Below, piece by piece: positions 26,685 to 33,016 of a DNA stretch of 33,016 nucleotides (the stretch's first letter is position 1; every line of letters begins with the position of its first letter). The DNA is from Crenothrix polyspora (GTDB lineage: Bacteria > Pseudomonadota > Gammaproteobacteria > Methylococcales > Methylomonadaceae). The notes below the pieces were generated by a model. The model saw nothing but the letters and a program-made list of their open reading frames with translations. It did no database searches and had not been told where the DNA came from. Both the position numbers and the translations under genes were made by a program. The DNA lies in contig CAMDWT010000024.1 of NCBI GenBank assembly GCA_945877505.1, forward strand, positions 1-33,016. Direction: 5' to 3'.

Positions 26685-27463
26685 ACTATTCCTCCTGTTA
26701 CACACATTGTTACTGTCTCAAGAATTGCATTATCTGAAGGACTCTGAGCCAGCGCAATTCTTTTAAATCCTATTTCGGCAGCTATTTGCCTAATTCTATG
26801 ACTAACAACCACCAGCGGTATCTCTATTATTAGCTGATGATATTTTTTGTCCAGTATCGTTATTAAATTTTGTAAAGCCTGACCGCTAGTTATCGTAATA
26901 ACATCCAACTCTTTTCGCTCAATCAACGCATTAACTTGAGTGCAATCGCTAGGAGGTATTATCCTTTTATAAACGTCCAGATAATCAACCAACGCCCCTC
27001 TAGCTCTCAAGGTATTTGCCAACTCATCAAGCCCGTCTTCGCCACGAACAATTAAAATCTTTTGTTCCTTTACGTCTTGCAAGGCAGCCATTGCCAATAA
27101 AGCTTCACTGTTATAACCACTTTCAGGCACTAAATCAACCGTCCAATTGGCTGAAATCAATGCTTGCTGGGTCGCTTTTCCTACCGCAGCAATTCGTACC
27201 GATTTAAATTTTTTTATTTTATCACTATCTGAATAGTAACCTTGCATAGTAACTGCATTAGCACTAATAAAAATAAGCCATTGATATTTGTCCGCCTGTG
27301 CGAGTGTATTTTGTATCCCAGCAGGATCATCCACAGGCACAATGGCTAGTGTTGGGAACCTTACCGCTACACCGCCCAAACCTTCTATCTGCCGACTTAA
27401 ATTTTCTGACTGATGCACGGGGCGCGTCACTAAAATCCGCGCCTTTTTCAACGTATTAATCAA
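26672..27463 (-). CDS. hemD: Uroporphyrinogen-III synthase
   Basis: The 263-residue enzyme closes hydroxymethylbilane into uroporphyrinogen III with inversion of ring D. Sequence is characteristically diverged, but the ends are recognisable: [24 protein letters not shown] at the N-terminus, [24 protein letters not shown], and [13 protein letters not shown]. The start used is TTG at 27463, which overlaps the hemC TGA; a second TTG four codons on ([11 protein letters not shown]) is equally possible, and neither has a Shine-Dalgarno, so coupling to hemC is likely. Confidence 0.92.
   Translation of the reverse strand: MINTLKKARILVTRPVHQSENLSRQIEGLGGVAVRFPTLAIVPVDDPAGIQNTLAQADKYQWLIFISANAVTMQGYYSDSDKIKKFKSVRIAAVGKATQQALISANWTVDLVPESGYNSEALLAMAALQDVKEQKILIVRGEDGLDELANTLRARGALVDYLDVYKRIIPPSDCTQVNALIERKELDVITITSGQALQNLITILDKKYHQLIIEIPLVVVSHRIRQIAAEIGFKRIALAQSPSDNAILETVTMCVTGGIVWPN
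26691..26696 (-). promoter_or_regulatory. Perfect Shine-Dalgarno for hemX, inside hemD
   Basis: AGGAGG (26696-26691 on the minus strand) precedes GTG at 26684 by 6 nt. It lies within the last codons of hemD and fixes the hemX start, which the longer open frame does not. Confidence 0.75.
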
Positions 27464-28386
27464 TGAAATAAAGTTTGCAGAATCTCATCTGCACCCTGCG
27501 CTAAAAGGTCTTCAGCAACCATCCGACCAATCGCTTCTGCCTGCTCTAAGCTACCTGAACGCTCAGTCCGATAAAGCACACTCCCATCAGGATTGCCTAC
27601 CAATCCACGCATAAAGATTCCTCCGTCTTGAAGCAGAGCAAAACCAGCAATAGGAACCTGGCACCCCCCATTCAATCGAGTATTCATTGCCCGCTCAGCA
27701 GAAACACATAATCCCGTATCCGTGTCATGTAAAGCTGTTAACATCTGATTAATTTCTTCGTCATCAATACGGCATTCTATGCCTATTGCTCCCTGACCTA
27801 CTGCCGGTAAACTTACACTTACTGGTAATGATTGTGTAATGCGATTGGCCATGCCCAATCTTTTTAAACCTGCTGAAGCCAAAATAATCGCGTCGTAATC
27901 GCCTGCATCCAATTTAGCTAAGCGGGTATTAACATTACCTCTTAAGGGTAGCACTTCAGCATTTGGAAACTGCTGCTTAAGCTGACATTCTCTCCGCAAG
28001 CTAGAGGTGCCAATTCTCGCATTAGCCGGCAAATCATTTAATGTTGCATAACGATTTGATACAAAAGCATCCGTGGGATCTTCACGCGTTAAAATAGCGG
28101 CTAAATGCAACCCTGAGGGGAACTCTATTGGCACATCTTTCATAGAATGTACCGCAATATCCGCTGAACCTTCCAACATTCCTTGTTCCAACTCTTTAAC
28201 AAACAAGCCCTTACCACCCACTTTAGCTAAAGGCGCATCGAGAATTTTATCGCCTCGTGTCACCATTTTAACCAGCTCTGTTTTAAGCCCGGGAAAGGCA
28301 CGCACCAGTAAGTCCGCAACATGCTCTGCCTGCCATAAAGCCAAAGGACTTTGTCGAGTCGCGATACGAATAACTTTTTCCGCCAA
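27460..28386 (-). CDS. hemC: Hydroxymethylbilane synthase (porphobilinogen deaminase)
   Basis: The enzyme polymerises four porphobilinogens into hydroxymethylbilane. I start it at TTG 28386 ([20 protein letters not shown]), giving 308 residues. With this start the catalytic Asp is residue 84 (HSMKDVP) and the dipyrromethane-binding Cys is residue 242 (LNGGCQVP), the same numbers as in E. coli, and a GGAGG site lies 8 nt upstream. An ATG at 28401 would add five residues but itself overlaps that ribosome site. [11 protein letters not shown] and [12 protein letters not shown] are intact. It opens the hemC-hemD-hemX-hemY operon. Confidence 0.95.
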   Translation of the reverse strand: MAEKVIRIATRQSPLALWQAEHVADLLVRAFPGLKTELVKMVTRGDKILDAPLAKVGGKGLFVKELEQGMLEGSADIAVHSMKDVPIEFPSGLHLAAILTREDPTDAFVSNRYATLNDLPANARIGTSSLRRECQLKQQFPNAEVLPLRGNVNTRLAKLDAGDYDAIILASAGLKRLGMANRITQSLPVSVSLPAVGQGAIGIECRIDDEEINQMLTALHDTDTGLCVSAERAMNTRLNGGCQVPIAGFALLQDGGIFMRGLVGNPDGSVLYRTERSGSLEQAEAIGRMVAEDLLAQGADEILQTLFH

Positions 28387-28394
28387 AAGGAAGT

Positions 28395-28399
28395 CCTCC
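28395..28399 (-). promoter_or_regulatory. Shine-Dalgarno for the hemC TTG start
   Basis: GGAGG (28399-28395 on the minus strand) lies 8 nt before TTG at 28386. It is part of an upstream in-frame ATG-GAG-GAC, which has no ribosome site of its own. Confidence 0.65.
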
Positions 28400-28435
28400 A
28401 TTCAAAAAATGGGATTATTGTAACCTTAATTTAAC

Positions 28436-28453
28436 TTGATAACCTGCTATCAA
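28436..28453. promoter_or_regulatory. Inverted repeat upstream of hemC, possible operator
   Basis: TTGATA (28436-28441) and TATCAA (28448-28453) form perfect 6-bp arms around ACCTGC. It lies about 50 bp upstream of the hemC start. The half-sites resemble FNR/Anr boxes, but the spacing (8 nt between TTGAT and ATCAA) is not the 4 nt those regulators need, so the binder is unknown. Confidence 0.35.
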
Positions 28454-28771
28454 ACATTAATAGTTTCTCTAAGCCTTTATTTAATGACCACAGAACAATC
28501 TCTAATTATCTGAGCTTCTTAACTATCTTCATTCTAAATTAAATCGTTACCCGATTAAAATCGCATTATTTAAGTTACATGAACCTCATATCCTTATGAT
28601 AAAACACGTCGACCTGCTCTCTATTTCATTTCCCTATTGACAACCTACACCCTTATTACTGTCGTATCAGCCTATACCCGCACCACTGCTTAAAATTGTT
28701 GGTAATAAACGTTTTTAAATTCACTACGTCATTTTGCTGTAAAATTAATTTTTTTTTAGACTACATGACAC

Positions 28772-29764
28772 ATGCCTCACAATTGCATAAAACGCATTGC
28801 ATTAACCCCCGGTGAACCTGCAGGCATAGGACCGGATCTATGTATTCAACTTGCACAGCAAAATTTACCCTATCAACTCATCGTAATAGCCAGTCCTGAA
28901 TTATTGGCGCAACGTGCTGAGCAACTCGGTCTTCCTCTACATATAAATGAATTTGATAGCGCTCTACCGGCCGCTTATCAAAGGGCTGGAAACTTAACGG
29001 TGCTTCCCGTTAATCTCGCCGTAACCGTTAACTGTGGACAAACTAACGCGTTAAACAGTCAATACGTTTTATCCACCCTAACTGAAGCAACCGAGGGTTG
29101 CGTCAAAGGTGTGTTTGATGCCATGGTTACAGGCCCGGTCGACAAAGGCATTATTAATGAGGCTGGCTTTGCTTTTAGTGGTCATACTGAATATATTGCT
29201 GAAATAACTGGCGGACATCCAGTAATGATGTTGGCAACCCCTGGCTTACGTGTTGCTTTGGTTACTACTCACTTACCGCTTATTGAGGTCAGCTCTGCAA
29301 TCACGCCTCATCGCCTGACATCAGTCATTCGTATACTAGACTATGATTTACGGGTACGCTTTCATATTGATAATCCAAAAATTCTGGTATGCGGACTTAA
29401 CCCGCATGCAGGAGAAAAGGGCCATATGGGTCATGAAGAAATTGAAATCATTGAACCGGTACTTGAAAGCTTACGACAACAAGGCATTAATCTTCAGGGC
29501 CCACTTCCTGCTGATACCTTATTTACACCAAAATACTTGACCTCAGCAGATGCTGTTTTGGCCATGTATCATGACCAAGGCTTACCCGTGCTTAAATATT
29601 TAGGTTTTGGAAGAGCCGTCAATATTACCCTAGGACTTCCCATCATCCGTACCTCTGTTGACCATGGCACTGCTTTGGATTTAGCAGGTACTGGTAAAGC
29701 CGACATAGGTAGCCTAATGGTCGCTCTGCAAACCGCATTAACGATGGCAACTAACACTCTTTAA
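28772..29764 (+). CDS. pdxA: 4-hydroxythreonine-4-phosphate dehydrogenase
   Basis: The 330-residue metal-dependent dehydrogenase makes the aminoacetone phosphate precursor used for pyridoxal phosphate. [15 protein letters not shown] opens the family fold. Metal and substrate residues are in [39 protein letters not shown] and [17 protein letters not shown], and the closing [20 protein letters not shown] is complete. Length matches E. coli PdxA (329). rsmA begins 6 nt after its stop. surA, usually upstream in enterics, is absent, so this operon starts at pdxA or has been separated from surA. Confidence 0.98.
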   Translation: MPHNCIKRIALTPGEPAGIGPDLCIQLAQQNLPYQLIVIASPELLAQRAEQLGLPLHINEFDSALPAAYQRAGNLTVLPVNLAVTVNCGQTNALNSQYVLSTLTEATEGCVKGVFDAMVTGPVDKGIINEAGFAFSGHTEYIAEITGGHPVMMLATPGLRVALVTTHLPLIEVSSAITPHRLTSVIRILDYDLRVRFHIDNPKILVCGLNPHAGEKGHMGHEEIEIIEPVLESLRQQGINLQGPLPADTLFTPKYLTSADAVLAMYHDQGLPVLKYLGFGRAVNITLGLPIIRTSVDHGTALDLAGTGKADIGSLMVALQTALTMATNTL

Positions 29765-29770
29765 AATAAT

Positions 29771-30562
29771 ATGACACATACTCCACGCAAGCGTTTTGGC
29801 CAGAATTTTTTACATGATCATAATATCATTTACCATATTCTTTCCAGTTTACAAGCAAACCCTGATCAACATTGGGTTGAAATAGGTCCTGGTATGGGCG
29901 CACTCACCGAACCCTTATTAAATATGGGGTTACGGCTTGATATCGTTGAGCTAGATAGGGATCTTGTCGTGCTACTCAAAGACAAGTTCAAACAACAGGA
30001 TAATCTACAAATTTTTAGTGCAGATGCCTTAAAATTTGACTTTTCAGGACTGGTTGCCGATAAAGAAAAATTACGCATTATTGGTAATTTACCCTATAAC
30101 ATCTCCACCCCCTTAATGTTTCATTTGCTAAATAATGCATCCTGTATTGAGGATATGCATTTTATGCTACAAAAAGAAGTTGTTGATCGAATTTGTGCCG
30201 CTCCAGGCAGTAAAAAATATGGCCGCCTGAGCGTTATGATGCAATATTATTGCGCCACCGAACATCTATTTGACGTGCCGCCTGAAAGCTTTGACCCCGC
30301 ACCCAAAGTCATGTCAGCCATTGTCAGATTAGTGCCCCATCAACAACCCCCTGTTCAAGTTAATGACATAAGGATGCTTAATAGAGTAGTCGTACAAGCC
30401 TTCTCTCAACGCCGAAAAACACTACGTAACTCATTAAAAAAACTCATAGAAGAAGAGGCTATTCTCGCTTTAAACATCGATCCCACTTTAAGAGCAGAAG
30501 TATTATCACTCGCTGATTTCGCAAAACTAAGTAATCTTTTAGTTGCAGAAAACCTACTTTAA
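29771..30562 (+). CDS. rsmA: 16S rRNA dimethyladenosine transferase RsmA (KsgA)
   Basis: The 263-residue methyltransferase dimethylates the two adenines of the 16S 3'-terminal hairpin loop (A1518/A1519) and acts as a late checkpoint for 30S assembly. RKRFGQNFLHDHNII begins the protein; the AdoMet loop is EIGPGMGALTEPLL, the acidic ligand VELDRDLV, and the catalytic NLPY motif is in IIGNLPYNISTPL. The C-terminal RNA-contact segment AFSQRRKTLRNSLK is intact. It is the second gene of the pdxA-rsmA pair; a structured element and terminator follow about 70-130 bp on. Confidence 0.98.
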   Translation: MTHTPRKRFGQNFLHDHNIIYHILSSLQANPDQHWVEIGPGMGALTEPLLNMGLRLDIVELDRDLVVLLKDKFKQQDNLQIFSADALKFDFSGLVADKEKLRIIGNLPYNISTPLMFHLLNNASCIEDMHFMLQKEVVDRICAAPGSKKYGRLSVMMQYYCATEHLFDVPPESFDPAPKVMSAIVRLVPHQQPPVQVNDIRMLNRVVVQAFSQRRKTLRNSLKKLIEEEAILALNIDPTLRAEVLSLADFAKLSNLLVAENLL

Positions 30563-30633
30563 ACCCTGCGACAATCAGTCACGCGACAATATGCCACATT
30601 CCATCCGTTAGACTTTGCAGTTACTATAGATTC

Positions 30634-30718
30634 AACTCTTGAGATGCAATTTTCCTCCTCGGAAATCAGAGTTTTATATCCTTCTTTTAATGCGGCCCTC
30701 ATAAGCCGCATTTTTTTT
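30634..30718 (+). ncRNA. Candidate small RNA with anti-Shine-Dalgarno loop
   Basis: Downstream of rsmA, AACTC(T)TGA (30634-30642) pairs with TCAGAGTT (30666-30673). Stacked on it is an inner stem TTTCC/GGAAA (30651-30655, 30661-30665) closing the loop TCCTC. An 8-nt bulge lies on the 5' side. A U-rich single strand and then a strong intrinsic terminator (30689-30718) follow. The loop and flank read UCCUCC, complementary to a Shine-Dalgarno. Structured hairpin, exposed C/U loop, U-rich linker and terminator are the layout of Hfq-type small RNAs. A TATAGA at 30625-30630 could be its -10, but no -35 fits, so it may instead be cut from the rsmA 3' end. Could be only an mRNA 3' UTR. Confidence 0.35.
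30689..30718 (+). terminator. Strong intrinsic terminator downstream of rsmA
   Basis: AATGCGGC (30689-30696) pairs with GCCGCATT (30705-30712) around an 8-nt loop, followed directly by an eight-T run (30711-30718). It ends the pdxA-rsmA transcript or the candidate small RNA and isolates the EVE-domain gene. Confidence 0.88.
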
Positions 30719-30810
30719 GCCTATTGTTTTTACCTTATCAAGCTTCTGGTGCATAAATTCTTATTTAATGGCACACTTAGCTCATTTTTAATAATCTCTG
30801 TGAACTCAGC

Positions 30811-31287
30811 ATGAACTACTGGCTAATGAAATCCGAACCGGATGTGTTTGGCATAATCGATCTTTATAACAAACCTAATCAGACCGAACACTGGGATGGT
30901 GTGAGAAATTATCAAGCGAGAAACATGATGCGGGATGCAATGAAATTGGGCGATCAAGTCTTTTTTTATCACTCAAATTGCTATCAACCTGGCATAGTCG
31001 GGATTATGGAAATCGTTAAAGAAGGTTATCCTGACTTCACTGCTTTTGATCCCGATGATAGTCATTTCGACCCTAAAAGCGACCCAGAAAAGCCACGCTG
31101 GATGATGGTTGATGTTAAGTTCGTTAAAACCTTATCCAGAACTATCAGCCTTAGAGAGTTAAAGGCAAAACAAGAATTAGTTGATATGGCCGTTGTAAGA
31201 CCCGGAAATCGCCTTTCAATTATGCCGGTCAGTGCCTACGAATGGCAGTTTATTTTAGGCCTAGAACATCATGACGTCTGCGCATAA
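30811..31287 (+). CDS. EVE domain protein (YTH-like fold, modified-base binding)
   Basis: The 158-residue protein consists of one EVE domain. NYWLMKSEPDVFGIIDL at the start, HWDGVRNYQARNMMRDAM, GDQVFFYHSNCYQPGIVGIM and PRWMMVDVKFVKTL are the family's conserved blocks (related to eukaryotic thymocyte nuclear protein 1). EVE domains share a PUA-like fold with YTH domains and are thought to bind modified bases in RNA or DNA. The exact ligand is unknown. It is a lone gene between the rsmA terminator and the convergent uvrA; in some bacteria EVE genes sit beside restriction or defence genes, but no such gene is here. Confidence 0.93.
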   Translation: MNYWLMKSEPDVFGIIDLYNKPNQTEHWDGVRNYQARNMMRDAMKLGDQVFFYHSNCYQPGIVGIMEIVKEGYPDFTAFDPDDSHFDPKSDPEKPRWMMVDVKFVKTLSRTISLRELKAKQELVDMAVVRPGNRLSIMPVSAYEWQFILGLEHHDVCA

Positions 31288-31290
31288 GAT

Positions 31291-31351
31291 GCTCTTTGAA
31301 GGGGGGGACATCACATCAGATGCCTCCACCTTCGACTTTACAATAAAGAGC
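31291..31351. terminator. Long hairpin between convergent EVE gene and uvrA
   Basis: GCTCTTT (31291-31297) pairs with AAAGAGC (31345-31351). Inside it GAAGG (31298-31302) pairs with CCTTC (31329-31333), and the stem continues past one mismatch through the G run (31304-31307) against CCTCC. It fills the 64-bp gap between the two stop codons. Neither side has a clean U-tract, so it may stop transcription weakly or protect the 3' ends. Confidence 0.4.
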
Positions 31352-33016
31352 TTATTCAAAAAAACGCTTTAAATAATGTCCGGTATACGACGCCTCATTC
31401 TCAGAAACCGCTTTTGGCGAGCCTTCAGCAACCAGCATTCCACCGCCATCTCCGCCTTCTGGTCCCATATCAATTAACCAATCAGCTGTTTTAATCACAT
31501 CCAAATTATGCTCGATAACAATGACCGTATTACCATGATCTCGTAGCGTATGTAATACCCCTAACAATTGTTTTATATCATGAAAATGCAGCCCAGTCGT
31601 CGGCTCATCTAGAATATACAGGGTCTTGCCGGTATCTCGTTTGGAAAGCTCTTTAGCCAGTTTAACGCGTTGTGCTTCGCCACCAGAAAGCGTTGTCGCA
31701 TTTTGTCCTAAGGTAATATAACTTAAACCCACTTCGGTTAACGTATGCAGCTTTCTAGCTAACGTGGGTACGGCGCTAAAAAAATCAGCCGCATCTTCTA
31801 CCGTCATATCCAAAACTTGATTTATAGTTTTACCTTTATACCGTATTTCCAAGGTCTCCCGGTTATAACGCTTACCATTACAGGCATCACAATGCACGAA
31901 AATATCCGGTAAAAAATGCATTTCAACTTTGATAACGCCATCACCTTTACATGCTTCGCAACGCCCACCTTTAACATTAAAACTAAAACGGCCTACCGTA
32001 TATCCCCGCGAGCGAGCCTCATGGGTTGCGGAAAATAACTCTCGTATCGGTGTAAATAAGCCGGTATAGGTTGCTGGATTAGAGCGGGGCGTTCGTCCTA
32101 TCGGACTTTGATCAATATCAACCACCTTATCAAAATGTTCCAACCCTTCAACACCATCACAAGGCGCTGGAATAATGCCAGCACGATTAATAAGTCGTGC
32201 TGCATAGGCATATAAGGTGTCATTTACTAACGTGGACTTTCCCGAACCTGACACGCCCGTAACACAGGTTAATAAGCCAACGGGAAAGGAAATATCAACA
32301 TTCTTTAAATTATTGCCGTGCGCATTGCGGATAGTTATTTGCTTGTCTTTATCAATCGGCGTTAATACTTCTGGAATAGCAATACAAACCTTACCTGATA
32401 GATACTGGCCGGTAAGTGATTCATCGCTATTAATAATATCGTCCAATGTACCTTGGGCAATAATGCGACCGCCATGAACGCCCGCACCAGGTCCGATATC
32501 AACAATGTGTTGCGCTGCTCTTATAGCATCTTCATCATGCTCAACAACGATTACCGTATTACCCAAGTCTCGTAGATGAAATAACGTTTTAAGTAATCGA
32601 TCATTATCACGCTGATGCAAACCAATAGACGGCTCATCTAACACATACATAACGCCAACCAAACCTGCACCGATTTGACTAGCGAGACGAATACGTTGCG
32701 CTTCACCACCAGAAAGTGTGTCAGCACTTCTATCTAACGTTAAATAATCGAGACCTACATTAACCAAAAACTCCAATCGCTCTTGAATTTCTTTAATTAT
32801 TTTTACTGAAATCTCACCACGCTGGCCGGGTAAACATAAGGTCTGAAAGAAGGCTAAGGATTTACGAATAGGAAGATGTGTTAACTGATGAATTGGAAAT
32901 TCATCAATAAAGACATTTCTAGCGGCAACATTAAGTCGCGCACCATCACAGACATTACAAGGCCGATGAGACCTATATTTTGACAACTCATCGCGCACCA
33001 ACTGCGAGTCAGTTTC
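31352..33016 (-). CDS. uvrA: Excinuclease ABC subunit A, C-terminal part (5' end outside window)
   Basis: The window holds the last 555 codons of UvrA; the E. coli protein is 940 residues, so about 385 N-terminal residues lie beyond the right edge. UvrA finds bulky DNA damage and loads UvrB. Visible are a zinc-type CxxC ([11 protein letters not shown]), the first ABC signature [16 protein letters not shown] with its Walker B ([13 protein letters not shown]), the second Walker [10 protein letters not shown], the C-terminal zinc finger ([10 protein letters not shown] ... [11 protein letters not shown]), the second signature [16 protein letters not shown] and Walker B ([13 protein letters not shown]). 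The coding frame stays open to the window edge, so it is intact as far as can be seen. Confidence 0.98.
   Translation of the reverse strand, partial: ETDSQLVRDELSKYRSHRPCNVCDGARLNVAARNVFIDEFPIHQLTHLPIRKSLAFFQTLCLPGQRGEISVKIIKEIQERLEFLVNVGLDYLTLDRSADTLSGGEAQRIRLASQIGAGLVGVMYVLDEPSIGLHQRDNDRLLKTLFHLRDLGNTVIVVEHDEDAIRAAQHIVDIGPGAGVHGGRIIAQGTLDDIINSDESLTGQYLSGKVCIAIPEVLTPIDKDKQITIRNAHGNNLKNVDISFPVGLLTCVTGVSGSGKSTLVNDTLYAYAARLINRAGIIPAPCDGVEGLEHFDKVVDIDQSPIGRTPRSNPATYTGLFTPIRELFSATHEARSRGYTVGRFSFNVKGGRCEACKGDGVIKVEMHFLPDIFVHCDACNGKRYNRETLEIRYKGKTINQVLDMTVEDAADFFSAVPTLARKLHTLTEVGLSYITLGQNATTLSGGEAQRVKLAKELSKRDTGKTLYILDEPTTGLHFHDIKQLLGVLHTLRDHGNTVIVIEHNLDVIKTADWLIDMGPEGGDGGGMLVAEGSPKAVSENEASYTGHYLKRFFE

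Larger units (their letters stand above)
28387..28771. other. Divergent intergenic region hemC / pdxA
   Basis: This 385-bp spacer must hold promoters for the heme operon (minus) and pdxA-rsmA (plus). I see the inverted repeat at 28436-28453 and a lone TTGACA near 28636 with no convincing -10 at the right distance. The pdxA-proximal end is T-rich. No ORF above 15 codons, RNA gene or riboswitch fold is evident. Confidence 0.4.

Noticed and set aside
28436-28453. FNR/Anr box upstream of hemC
   Set aside because: Half-sites TTGAT and ATCAA are present but 8 nt apart; the consensus needs 4 nt.

Overview
The window is a stretch of core chromosome from an AT-rich gammaproteobacterium. I base this on gene orders shared with Escherichia coli and relatives: pcnB-folK-panB-panC-panD, hemC-hemD-hemX-hemY, rlmH/maf-rng-yhdP-tldD and pdxA-rsmA. 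The outer-membrane protein at the left end and the general style would fit a methanotroph-type lineage (Methylococcales), but that is a weak inference. I see no insertion sequence, prophage, CRISPR array, tRNA, rRNA or obvious transferred island.

Layout. Positions 1-366 hold no confident gene, only a broken minus-strand frame. A single-gene unit for an outer-membrane beta-barrel protein (minus strand, 427-1323) has its own promoter and terminator. thiO and pyrD follow on the plus strand and end at a hairpin terminator. From 14927 down to 4010 there is a long minus-strand run: rlmH, maf, rng, yhdP, a nitrilase-family amidohydrolase, a BamC-like lipoprotein, tldD and pmbA. Several of these genes overlap or nearly touch. 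The run combines rRNA and RNA maturation, nucleotide sanitation, envelope biogenesis and peptide processing. Next on the minus strand comes pcnB-folK-panB-panC-panD (19323 to 15169), which covers RNA polyadenylation, the folate pterin step and the pantothenate branch toward coenzyme A.

A divergent plus-strand run holds a 59-residue membrane protein, an RDD-family membrane protein, oligopeptidase A (prlC) and ubiD (ubiquinone synthesis). A small secreted hypothetical protein and the hemC-hemD-hemX-hemY heme operon face it on the minus strand. After a 385-bp divergent spacer come pdxA and rsmA (plus), a structured candidate small RNA with a strong terminator, an EVE-domain gene (plus), and the 5'-truncated uvrA running off the right edge on the minus strand.

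Most genes are ordinary housekeeping genes. The points worth a second look are mostly about gene expression: a probable AUU start codon for pcnB, a hemC start that must be TTG for the catalytic residues to number as in E. coli, a GTG start for hemX inside hemD with a perfect Shine-Dalgarno, a candidate small RNA presenting a UCCUC loop downstream of rsmA, and two membrane ORFs in one frame separated by a single TAA.
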